From positions 7,271,501-7,335,500 of the forward strand of contig JAFEKX020000001.1 in assembly GCA_016893485.2 (NCBI GenBank): a DNA stretch of 64,000 nucleotides, read 5' to 3'. The translations under genes and the position numbers were made by a program. The stretch's first letter is position 1. Every line of letters starts with the position of its first letter. Of this stretch, positions 1 to 7,199 are shown piece after piece. The DNA is from Streptomyces sp. P3. Lineage in GTDB: Bacteria > Actinomycetota > Actinomycetes > Streptomycetales > Streptomycetaceae. A model generated the notes under the pieces. That model was not told where the DNA came from. It did not search any database and worked only from the letters and a program-made list of their open reading frames with translations.

Positions 1-282
1 GGCGACGGCGAACTCCGGTACGCGGCACTGGCGTTGGTGCTCCTCACCGGTCCCGGCGTCCTGGAGGTCGACCCGCCGGGCGAGGTCCCGGCCGCGATGC
101 AGACCCTCACCGTCCTCGCCGACGGCCTCGACCGGGCCGTGGACGTACGGCAGCGGGCCGAACTGCTGCGGCTCGCGGCCCGGATGTGCGAGCGCGGGCA
201 CATCCGGCTGGTCGGCGCGGTGAGCGACGCGTCCTGGGCCACCCGGATCGACGGCGTCACAGTGGTACACCTGGAGCCGTGA
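1..282 (+). CDS. Hypothetical protein, C-terminal part (5' end outside window)
   Basis: The frame is open from the first base and stops with TGA at 280-282, giving 93 residues of the C-terminus of a protein that begins before the window. The visible part is a Leu/Ala-rich, probably helical segment ending in VVHLEP. The stop overlaps the GTG start of the MazG-like gene (GTGA), so the two are probably co-transcribed and translationally coupled. I do not recognise the family. No catalytic motif is visible. Confidence 0.55.
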   Translation, partial: GDGELRYAALALVLLTGPGVLEVDPPGEVPAAMQTLTVLADGLDRAVDVRQRAELLRLAARMCERGHIRLVGAVSDASWATRIDGVTVVHLEP

Positions 283-604
283 CAGAACATCTCGACGTGG
301 CGAAACTGCAGCGCAGACTGGCCGAGTTCGCGGCCTCGCGGAACTGGCAGCAGTACCACACCCCCAAGAACCTCGTCTCGGCGCTCAGCGTGGAAGCCTC
401 CGAACTCATGGAGATCTTCCAGTGGTTGACCCCGAGGAGTCGGCACGGGTCATGGACGACCCGGGCAGCGCGCACCGGGTGCGGGACGAAGTCGCCGACG
501 TCCTCGCCTACTTGCTCCAGCTGTGCGAGGTGCTGGGCGTCGACCCGCTCGCCGCGCTGGACGCGAAGATCGACCGGAACGAGCACAGGTTCCCGGCGCC
601 GTAG
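279..604 (+). CDS. MazG-type nucleotide pyrophosphohydrolase (one frame break)
   Basis: About 108 residues starting at the GTG that overlaps the upstream stop (VTEHLDVAKLQRRL). It matches the all-alpha MazG-like NTP pyrophosphohydrolases, which hydrolyse (often non-canonical) nucleoside triphosphates to NMP and PPi. The metal-binding pattern is visible: an EASELMEIFQW helix with its acidic residues, then RDEVADVLAYLLQL with E and D. The frame breaks at 421-436: the text should read FQWLTPEESARV, but one C is missing from the C run in ACCCCGAG, so the second half (VDPEESARVMDDP onward) lies in another frame. The length equals that of the single-domain family, so this looks like a sequencing error rather than a dead gene. 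Confidence 0.8.
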
Positions 605-706
605 CCGACAACTCCTCGGCCCTGTCGATCAATTGGGGTCCGTTTGGAGGAGTCGGCGCGTCCATTTTCACTCTCCGGAGTCATTCATCTGTCCGCAACC
701 GATTTG

Positions 707-773
707 TTGTCCACAGATTTCCGCCTTCCTCTGGCTTTTCCCCTCAGGGACTCTCACTCTGGGTAGTGGACAA
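707..773. promoter_or_regulatory. Two DnaA-box-like sites in the MazG-DUF6099 spacer
   Basis: In the 222-bp spacer between the MazG gene and DUF6099, TTGTCCACA at 707-715 is a perfect match to the DnaA box known from Streptomyces. An oppositely oriented eight-of-nine match (AGTGGACAA on the plus strand) lies at 765-773. The segment around 660-750 is unusually AT-rich for the window. This is not an origin: there is no cluster and no dnaA/dnaN/gyrB nearby. It could titrate DnaA, give DnaA control of DUF6099 (start 827), or be chance. The spacer must also hold the DUF6099 promoter, which I could not place. Confidence 0.35.
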
Positions 774-826
774 GGGAGTTCGGGCGGACGTGCGAACAGC
801 ACGTCGGGACATGACGGGGGCAGCGC

Positions 827-1298
827 ATGGACGCGATGCGGCTCATCGTGACGAGCAGGCGCGCCCTGGCCGGCAGCGGCGACGTGCCGGAGACGATGAC
901 GGAGGTGTGGCAGGCACAGGCACTCGCCCAGGCGATAGGCAGTCGGCTCGCGGTCTTCGGTCCGCCCGAACTGCGGGGCGAGGCACTGGGGTTGACCGAG
1001 CTGGCGGGCCGGGGCTGCGGGGTGCTCGACACCCCGGTGCTCGCGATCGAGGACTTACGCGCGGCCCAGCTCACGGAGTTGGGCGACGCCCGCCTCGCCC
1101 TGCTCTGCCTGGGCGGTCTGCTCGGCGAGGTCGGTATCGCCCTCGTGGGCATCGCCTGCGCGGCGGACGACGAGGGCACGCTGGCAGTGCATGGAGGCGA
1201 TCGACGCGGCGGACGAGTCCCGGGACCGGGTGCTGGAGATGCTGCGCAGGCTGGCGGACCGGGAAGCGGCGGCGGTACCGGAGCGGGAGGCGGGGTGA
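827..1298 (+). CDS. DUF6099 family protein (one frame break; contains a TTA codon)
   Basis: About 157 residues of a small helical protein of unknown function restricted to Streptomyces-like actinomycetes. ATG at 827 opens MDAMRLIVTSRRAL. The frame holds to about 1185 and then continues in a second frame (QCMEAIDAADESRD... to TGA 1296-1298), consistent with loss of two bases near ACGCTGGCAG. The leucine of EDLRAAQ is encoded by TTA (1055-1057, codon 77). In Streptomyces this rare codon is read by the developmentally regulated bldA tRNA, so translation may be developmentally limited. No enzyme motif or membrane segment is visible. Confidence 0.72.
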
Positions 1299-1430
1299 CC
1301 TCGGCGTTCGCCTCCGGCGGGGGACGTGACGCGGGGCTGCGTTCCGGTGCGCGGGGCTGTGGCGGTTGCGGGTTGTGGGGGCGGGCGGGCTACTTCGGGT
1401 GCGGCGGTCGCCGCGGTGGTCGCGGGATGT

Positions 1431-1470
1431 GGGGCTGCGCGACTCCGTCGTGGCTGGTCGCGCAGTTCCC
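1431..1470. repeat. Stem-loop of a common Streptomyces intergenic element
   Basis: CTGCGCGAC (1435-1443) and GTCGCGCAG (1457-1465) form a perfect 9-bp stem with a 13-base loop, flanked by GGGG and TTCCCC that extend the pairing. The wording GTCGCGCAGTTCCCCGCG is familiar from many Streptomyces intergenic regions. It lies between DUF6099 and the convergent small gene and could act as a bidirectional transcript end. The rest of 1299-1526 shows no gene. Confidence 0.5.
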
Positions 1471-1526
1471 CGCGCCCGTTCAGGGCGCCTTACGCGGCCT
1501 GTGTCGTCGGCGTCGAGTTCGCCTGG

Positions 1527-1703
1527 TCAGCCGGTCGGGCCGGCCTCCTTGGCGGGCGCCGGCCCCGTGCCGGCGGTCGACTGCAGATCCGCGTCCAGGG
1601 CGGAGAGGTCCGCGTTCAGGGACGCCATCAGCTCCTCCATCTGCTGCAACAACCCCTTGGGTTGCGCAGGCCCACCCTGCTGCGGCACGGCTTCTTCGGA
1701 CAT
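1527..1703 (-). CDS. Small hypothetical protein
   Basis: 58 residues (MSEEAVPQQGG...). An in-frame upstream start at 1826 was rejected because the ATG at 1703 is preceded by a clear GAGGAGG about 6 bases away. The protein has a Gln/Pro-rich N-terminus, a short amphipathic helix (LLQQMEELMASLNADLSAL) and an Ala/Pro/Thr-rich tail. It has no signal peptide or catalytic motif. The gene is intact. Function unknown; the helical core could mediate oligomerisation. It is divergent from the oxidoreductase gene, with about 247 bp between the two starts. Confidence 0.6.
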   Translation of the reverse strand: MSEEAVPQQGGPAQPKGLLQQMEELMASLNADLSALDADLQSTAGTGPAPAKEAGPTG

Positions 1704-1950
1704 GACGGCCTCCTCGGCCCGTGGCCTCCCCGGCGAGGAGGAGGCCGATGCGGGTGACGCCCCGACGTCGTCCAGCCGGTGCGGGAATCCGGGCGGTCCG
1801 GCTCCGCCCGAGCCAACGATCATCAACGGGGCCGGTCACTGGCGCGGGCAGCCCCGTGCGCACGGTTGACGCAATTTCACCCGACCGGGGACGGGATCGG
1901 CCGGAGGGACCGATGGGGTTGACCGGCACCCGACCGTGCAGGATGGAACC

Positions 1951-2874
1951 ATGGATCTGCGTATCTTCACCGAGCCCCAGCAGGGGGCGACCTACGACAC
2001 CTTGCTCGCCGTGGCCAAGGCCACCGAAGACCTCGGCTTCGACGCCTTCTTCCGCTCCGACCACTACCTCGCCATGGGCTCCGGCGACGGCCTCCCCGGC
2101 CCCACCGACGCCTGGATCACCCTGGCCGGCCTCGCCCGCGAGACCAAGCGCATCCGCCTCGGCACCCTGATGACGGCCGCCACCTTCCGGCTCCCCGGCG
2201 TCCTCGCCATCCAGGTCGCGCAGGTCGACCAGATGTCCGGCGGCCGGGTCGAACTCGGCCTGGGCGCGGGCTGGTTCGAGGAGGAGCACAAGGCGTACGG
2301 CATCCCCTTCCCCAAGGAGAAGTTCGCCCGCCTCGAGGAGCAGCTCGCGATCGTCACCGGCCTGTGGGCGACCAAGCCCGGCGACACCTTCGACTTCCAC
2401 GGCACGCACTACGACCTGACCGGCTCGCCCGCGCTGCCCAAGCCCGCGCAGGCGAAGATCCCCGTGCTGATCGGCGGCCACGGCGCGAGCCGCACCCCGA
2501 AGCTCACCGCTCAGTTCGCCGACGAGTTCAACATGCCGTTCGCCTCCATCGAGGACAGCGAGCGGCAGTTCGGCCGGGTCCGCGCCGCCGCCGAGGCCGC
2601 CGGCCGCAAGGGCGACGACCTGACCTACTCCAACGCCCTCGTGGTCTGCGTCGGCAAGGACGACCAGGAAGTCGCCCGCCGCGCCGCCGTCATCGGCCGC
2701 GAGGTCGACGAACTCAAGGCCAACGGCCTCGCGGGCACCCCGTCCGAGGTCGTCGACAAGATCGGCCGCTACGCCGAGATCGGCTCCCAGCGCGTCTACC
2801 TCCAGGTCCTCGACCTCGCCGACCTGGACCACCTGGAGCTCATCTCGGCCCAGGTGCAGACGCAGCTGTCGTAG
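1951..2874 (+). CDS. LLM class F420-dependent oxidoreductase
   Basis: 307 intact residues. The ATG at 1951 (MDLRIFTEPQQG) is preferred over the one at 1936 because families of this type begin MDLRIFTE. It is a luciferase-like (bacterial luciferase/F420) TIM-barrel protein: DAFFRSDHY near residue 35, the characteristic GRVELGLGAGWFEEEHKAYGI segment, and IPVLIGGHG in the second half. Such enzymes use reduced F420 or FMN for hydride transfer on small molecules; the substrate here cannot be deduced. It stands alone, followed by a strong hairpin at 2898-2936. Confidence 0.9.
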   Translation: MDLRIFTEPQQGATYDTLLAVAKATEDLGFDAFFRSDHYLAMGSGDGLPGPTDAWITLAGLARETKRIRLGTLMTAATFRLPGVLAIQVAQVDQMSGGRVELGLGAGWFEEEHKAYGIPFPKEKFARLEEQLAIVTGLWATKPGDTFDFHGTHYDLTGSPALPKPAQAKIPVLIGGHGASRTPKLTAQFADEFNMPFASIEDSERQFGRVRAAAEAAGRKGDDLTYSNALVVCVGKDDQEVARRAAVIGREVDELKANGLAGTPSEVVDKIGRYAEIGSQRVYLQVLDLADLDHLELISAQVQTQLS

Positions 2875-2897
2875 TCCCGTCGTAGGACCGGCAGTTG

Positions 2898-2936
2898 AGC
2901 CGTGCGGGCGGGTGTGCCGACCCCGCCCGCACGGCT
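2898..2936. terminator. Bidirectional terminator hairpin
   Basis: AGCCGTGCGGGCGGG (2898-2912) pairs perfectly with CCCGCCCGCACGGCT (2922-2936) around a 9-base loop. It sits exactly between the convergent oxidoreductase and MFS genes and has no U-tract, as is usual in Streptomyces. It probably ends transcripts from both sides. Confidence 0.8.
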
Positions 2937-2949
2937 CGCCCGAACCGTC

Positions 2950-4431
2950 CTAGCCCGAACTCGACGCCCCCGCCCCCGCGGTGGCCGTAGCGGGCACTCC
3001 CGCGGCCACCGGCTTCCGGCGTCCCGGGAGGAACGCGGCCAGGAACAGGGCGGCCAGGGACGATGCCGAGCCGATGCCCATGATCACGCGGAAGCCGTTG
3101 TGGGAGGGGACGGTGAGGGAGCCGAAGGTCGTCGTCATATGGGCCAGTACGACCCCGGCGACGGCGCTGGAGGCGGACGTACCGATCGACCGCATCAGGC
3201 TGTTGAGGCTGTTCGCGGCGGCCGTCTCGGGAGCGGCACGGCGCCCATGATGAGCGCGGGCATCGCGCCGTAGGCGAAACCGACACCGGCCGAGATCACG
3301 CAGCACACCACCACGACCTGCCAGACCGCGGCCATCATGACGACTCCGAGGCCGTAACCGGCGGCCACGATCAGCGCGCCCAGCATCAGGGTGATCTTGG
3401 GTCCGGCCGCCGCCGAGATACGCGCGGAGAGCGGGGCGGTCGCCATCATCACCAGGCCGGACGGGCCGAGCGCGAGGCCCGCCGCGAGCACGGTCTGACC
3501 GAGGCCGTAGCCGGTGAGCGTGGGCAGTTGGAGCAGTTGCGGCACGGCCAGCGACATCGCGAACATGGCGAAGCCGAACATCACCGACGCGAGGTTGGTG
3601 AGCAGCACCTGGCGGCGCGCGCTGGTGCGCAGGTCGACCAGCGGCCGTACGGTGCGCAGCTCCCACCAGCCCCACACCAGCAGCACCACAACCGCCGTGG
3701 CGAACAGCCCGGTTGTCGTGCCGCTGCCCCAACCCCAGTCCGCGCCCTTGGAGATGGCGAGCAGCAGGCACACGAGGCCGATCGACATCCCGACGCCGCC
3801 CACCACGTCGAACCGGCCGCCGCTGCGCACCGCCGACTCCGGTACGAGGGCCACGACGAGCGCGGTCACGACGGCGCCGAGCACCGCCGCCGTCCAGAAC
3901 AGCACGTGCCAGTCGGTCTTTTCGGCGATGAACGCGGCCGTCGGCAGCCCCAGCGCACCGCCCACCCCGAGGGACGCGCTCATCAGCGCGGTCGCCGATC
4001 CCAGCCGCTCGGGCGGGAGTTCGTCCCGCATGATGCTGATGCCGAGCGGGATCACGGCCATCGAGACGCCCTGGAACGTCCGCCCGACGATCATCGGCAC
4101 CAGCGTGTCGCTGAGCGCGCCGATCACGGACCCGGCGATCAGTAGCACCAGGCTGAGCAGCAGCATCCGCCGCTTGCCGTACATGTCCCCGAGCCGCCCC
4201 ACCACCGGGTTGGCGACGGCGCCCGCGAGCAGGGTCGCGGTGATCGCCCAAGTGGCGTCGGACGGCGCGGAGTTCAGCAGTTTGGGGAGTTCCGGCACGA
4301 TCGGGATGATCAGCGTCTGCATCAGCGAGACGGTGATCCCGCCGAGCGCCAGGACCCAGACGACGGCGCCGGAGCGCGAGCGCCCGACCCCCTCGATGGG
4401 AACGGGTGGGGGGGGAGCTGGACGCGGACAT
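2950..4431 (-). CDS. MFS drug exporter, DHA2 (14-TM) type (two frame breaks)
   Basis: About 493 residues, an inner-membrane proton-coupled efflux protein. The ATG at 4431 (MSASSSPP) has GGAGG about 9 bases upstream. Motif A is visible as GRLGDMYGKRR in the loop after TM2, and the TM4-5 region reads GRTFQGVSMAVIPLGISIMRD, typical of EmrB/QacA-type exporters. Many hydrophobic helices follow. The frame breaks near 4405 (a run of seven G, only residues 10-20 affected) and near 3230 (GAVP into ETAAANSLNSLMRS). The C-terminal helix pair is in the first frame and ends at 2950. A divergent TetR gene and an operator-like palindrome suggest drug- or metabolite-inducible control. Confidence 0.85.
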   Translation of the reverse strand: MSASSSPPTRSHRGGRALALRRRRLGPGARRDHRLADADADHPDRAGTPQTAELRAVRRHLGDHRDPARGRRRQPGGGAARGHVRQAADAAAQPGATDRRVRDRRAQRHAGADDRRADVPGRLDGRDPARHQHHAGRTPARAAGIGDRADERVPRGGRCAGAADGRVHRRKDRLARAVLDGGGARRRRDRARRGPRTGVGGAQRRPVRRGGRRRDVDRPRVPAARHLQGRGLGLGQRHDNRAVRHGGCGAAGVGLVGAAHRTAAGRPAHQRAPPGAAHQPRVGDVRLRHVRDVAGRAATAPTAHAHRLRPRSDRARGGPRARPVRPGDDGDRPALRAYLGGGRTQDHPDAGRADRGRRLRPRSRHDGRGLAGRGGVLRDLGRCRFRLRRDARAHHGRRAAPETAAANSLNSLMRSIGTSASSAVAGVVLAHMTTTFGSLTVPSHNGFRVIMGIGSASSLAALFLAAFLPGRRKPVAAGVPATATAGAGASSSG

Positions 4432-4488
4432 GGTGAAGCCTCCGGCTGGCGCGTGCGACACGGGGCTGAGCGAAACGAGTCTGGCATG

Positions 4489-4511
4489 TTTTTCGTATGA
4501 CGTACGCAAAA
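4489..4511. promoter_or_regulatory. Probable TetR operator between exporter and regulator
   Basis: TTTTTCGTA (4489-4497) and TACGCAAAA (4503-4511) form an inverted repeat with eight of nine positions matching and a 5-base centre. It is AT-rich in a GC-rich region and lies in the 164-bp divergent spacer between the MFS and TetR starts. Symmetry and location fit the operator of the adjacent TetR protein. No confident -10/-35 pair could be assigned. Confidence 0.6.
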
Positions 4512-4595
4512 TAGGTGGAGCCCGGATGGAGAGCGGCCGGAGCGGTAGCCTTCTGGTGTCCGGGCGAGACCGTCGCGGACGGAGAGGCGCGGGAG

Positions 4596-5266
4596 ATGAC
4601 GCAGGTGGCGATCGGTCCTGACCGTCGCGGCAGGGGGCGTCCGCCCCGGCTGTCGCGGGAGCGGATCGTCGAGGGCGCGGTCGAGGTCCTGCTCGCCGAG
4701 CCCGCCGTCTCCCTCACCATCAAGCGCGTGGCCGACGCCGTCGGCGCCGCCCCCATGGCCCTCTACCGCTACTTCCCGGACCGCGACGCCCTCCTCCAGG
4801 CCACCGCCGACCACGTCCTCGAAGCCATGGAGCGCGCCCCCATCGCCGACGGCCCTGGCCGGACCGGCTGCGCGCCTGGATGCGCGCCGGGCAGGCCAAC
4901 CTCCGCCCCTACCCGCAGCTCATGCCGTACATGACGACGACCCGGCACCCGTCCTGGCTCCCCGGTCTGACCCGGCTGCGCGAGATCCTCACCCCGGCCG
5001 GACTCTCCGCCGAGGACCTCGCCCTCGCCGCCGCGCTCATCTCGTCAACGATGCTCGGCCACGCCGTCTACGAGGGGTATCGCAGGCCCGACGAGGAGAT
5101 GACGGCCCTGCTCGACGACGCCGTCGGCCACGGTCCCGACCCCACGACGGACGCCCTGCGCCCCCTCGTCGCCGGCCTCCCCGCGGCCCACGCCCGCCTC
5201 TACGACACGATCCTCGACCAGACGGTCACGACCGTGGAGCGGCTGGCGGGCGGCGGTGCCCGGTAG
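4596..5266 (+). CDS. TetR/AcrR family transcriptional regulator (one frame break)
   Basis: About 223 residues. The ATG at 4596 (MTQVAIGPDRRGRGRPP) follows a GGAG-like site. The N-terminal helix-turn-helix is clear: LSRERIVEGAVEVLLAE, then LTIKRVADAVGAAPMALYRYFPDRDALL, where the ALYRYF recognition-helix end is diagnostic. The frame breaks near 4850-4880; the ligand-binding domain continues as RLRAWMRAGQANLRPYPQL and ends at 5266. It is divergent from the DHA2 exporter with a palindrome between, the usual repressor-exporter arrangement. It most likely represses the exporter and itself until a drug-like ligand binds. The ligand is unknown. Confidence 0.85.
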
Positions 5267-5323
5267 TCGGCGGGACGGACAGTCGAACGGGCCCTCGCGG
5301 GCGGGCACTTGTCCGGTCGGCGT

Positions 5324-5333
5324 ACCGTACGGT
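5324..5333. promoter_or_regulatory. Palindrome upstream of the ABC ATPase operon
   Basis: ACCGTACGGT is a perfect 10-bp palindrome about 40 bp before the first ABC ATPase start. It could be a half-site pair for a regulator, but nothing nearby identifies one. Confidence 0.25.
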
Positions 5334-5374
5334 GCGATGCGGGGCCGTCCTGCCTATCGAGCCGGGGAGCGGGT

Positions 5375-6105
5375 ATGAGCGAGCAGGCCAGTGGGCGCGG
5401 GGTCGCCGTGGACGACGGGGCGCCGGACGGCCCGATGGTGGTGGTCGAGGATCTGCGCCGCATCTACGGCAGCGGGGACACCGCCGTGCACGCGCTGCGC
5501 GGGGTCTCCTTCAGCGTGCCGCGCGGTGAACTCGTCGCGCTCCGGGGCGGTCCGGCTCCGGGAAGACCACCGTGCTCAACCTGGTCGGCGGGCTCGACAC
5601 CCCGGACGGTGGCCGGATCGTCCTGGACGGCACGAACCTGGCGGGGCTCGGCGACGATGAGCTGCTGGCGCTGCGCCGGGACCGGATCGGCTTCGTCTTC
5701 CAGTCCTTCGGGCTCATCCCGATCCTGACGGCCGCCGAGAACGTCGGGGTGCCGCTGCGGCTGCGGAAGGCCCCGGCCCGTGAACGCGAGGCCCGTGTCG
5801 CCCTGTTGCTCTCCCTCGTCGGTCTCTCCGACCACGCCGACCAGCGTCCCGGCGAGCTGTCCGGCGGCCAGCAGCAGCGGGTCGCGATCGCCCGCGCCCT
5901 CGCCAACAACCCGGCGCTGATCATCGCCGACGAACCCACCGGCCAACTCGACGCGGACACCGGCCTGACCGTGATGGACCTGCTGCGCGCCGTCGTCCGC
6001 AGTGAGTCCGTCACCGCCCTCGTCGCCACCCACGACACCCAACTCCTCGCGCTGGCCGACCGGGTGCTCGAACTCCGCGACGGCCGCATCGTCGAGGACA
6101 GCTGA
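5375..6105 (+). CDS. ABC transporter ATP-binding protein, MacB/LolD type (one frame break)
   Basis: About 243 residues. The ATG at 5375 (MSEQASGRG) has a GGGAG site 5-9 bases upstream. Motifs in order: Walker A (should read GRSGSGKTT), Q-loop FVFQSFGLIP, signature LSGGQQQRVAIARAL, Walker B LIIADEPTGQLD and the H-loop ATHD. The frame breaks at about 5548, just before Walker A, because one G is missing from a G run. Everything downstream is in the second frame to TGA 6103-6105. The short single-domain build and the SLVGLSDHADQRPGELSGGQ spacing are typical of ATPases that pair with FtsX/MacB-type permeases, such as the two encoded convergently at 7200-13393. Confidence 0.85.
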
Positions 6106-6182
6106 CGGCGGCGTAGGTCCGCCGCACTACCCTGACCGCTGTCCGGCATCTCATCCGCAGACTTCACCTCCTCGGGGACCGC

Positions 6183-7187
6183 GTGGCAGTTCACCAACAG
6201 CCCACCAGGGCACCGGACTTGGGCGAGCTGCGGCGGCGGGCCGTCGCGGCTGCCGCACCGCGCCGCGAGGAGGGTCTGGTCGTCTGCGAGAACCTGGTGC
6301 GGATCTACCAGACCGAGGGCGTCGAGGTACAGGCCCTCCAAGGGCTCGATCTCGCCGTCGCCGAGGGCGAGATGATCGCGGTCATCGGTGCCTCGGGGTC
6401 CGGCAAGTCCACCCTGCTGGGCATCCTCGCCGGCCAGGACGTGCCCACCGCCGGTGCCGCCGAGGTCGCCGGACACGACCTGCTGACGATGAAGCGCCGC
6501 GACCGCCTCGCCTACCGTCGCGGCACGGTGGGTTTCGTCTGGCAGCAGACCTCCCGCAACCTGCTGCCGTATCTCTCGGCCGCCGAGAACGTGATGCTGC
6601 CGATGACGTACACCGGCATCAAACGCTCCCAACGCCGGGCACGAGCCGAGGAGTTGCTCGACCTGCTGTCCGTCGGCCACTGCCGTGACCGCACGCCCGA
6701 CACCCTCTCAGGCGGCGAACAGCAGCGCGTCGCCGTGGCCGTCGCCAACGCCAACGAACCCCGGGTGCTGTTCGCCGACGAGCCCACCGGCGAACTCGAC
6801 ACCGCCACCAGCGACGAGGTCTTCGCCGCGCTGCGCCGGGCCAACGAGGACCTGGGCGTCACCGTCATCGTCGTCACCCATGACGCGCTGGTCTCCGAGC
6901 AGGTCCAGCGCACCGTACGGATCCGCAACGGCCGTACCTCCACCGAGGTGTTGCGCCGGGTCGCCACCGACGAGGACGGCGTCGAGGTGCTCACCGCCGA
7001 GGAGTACGCCGTGCTCGACGCCAGCGGACGGCTCCAACTGCCCGCCGAGTTCACCGAACGCCTGCACCTGCGCAAGCGGGTCCGGCTGGCCCTGGAGACC
7101 GACCACATCGGCGTCTGGCCCGACGAGGCGGCACGCCGGGCGAGGTCCGAGGCGGAAGGTGGCGACCTCAACGAGAGCACGCCGTAG
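6183..7187 (+). CDS. ABC transporter ATP-binding protein with C-terminal extension
   Basis: 334 intact residues from a GTG at 6183, 77 bp after the first ATPase. Walker A GASGSGKST (around residue 70), Q-loop FVWQQTSRNLLPYLS, signature LSGGEQQRVAVAVANA, Walker B VLFADEPTGELD and H-loop VTHD are all present. After the ATPase core there is a ~90-residue tail (RIRNGRTSTEVLRR, then a stretch with LDASGRLQLPAEF resembling an AbrB-like fold fragment), a common addition in Streptomyces members. It probably supplies ATP hydrolysis for the FtsX-like permeases. The substrate is unknown; lipids, peptides or lipoproteins are typical of the family. Confidence 0.88.
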   Translation: MAVHQQPTRAPDLGELRRRAVAAAAPRREEGLVVCENLVRIYQTEGVEVQALQGLDLAVAEGEMIAVIGASGSGKSTLLGILAGQDVPTAGAAEVAGHDLLTMKRRDRLAYRRGTVGFVWQQTSRNLLPYLSAAENVMLPMTYTGIKRSQRRARAEELLDLLSVGHCRDRTPDTLSGGEQQRVAVAVANANEPRVLFADEPTGELDTATSDEVFAALRRANEDLGVTVIVVTHDALVSEQVQRTVRIRNGRTSTEVLRRVATDEDGVEVLTAEEYAVLDASGRLQLPAEFTERLHLRKRVRLALETDHIGVWPDEAARRARSEAEGGDLNESTP

Positions 7188-7199
7188 GCGAGTTGCCCG

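Noticed and set aside
707-773. Replication origin
   Set aside because: Only two DnaA boxes and none of the usual origin genes nearby.
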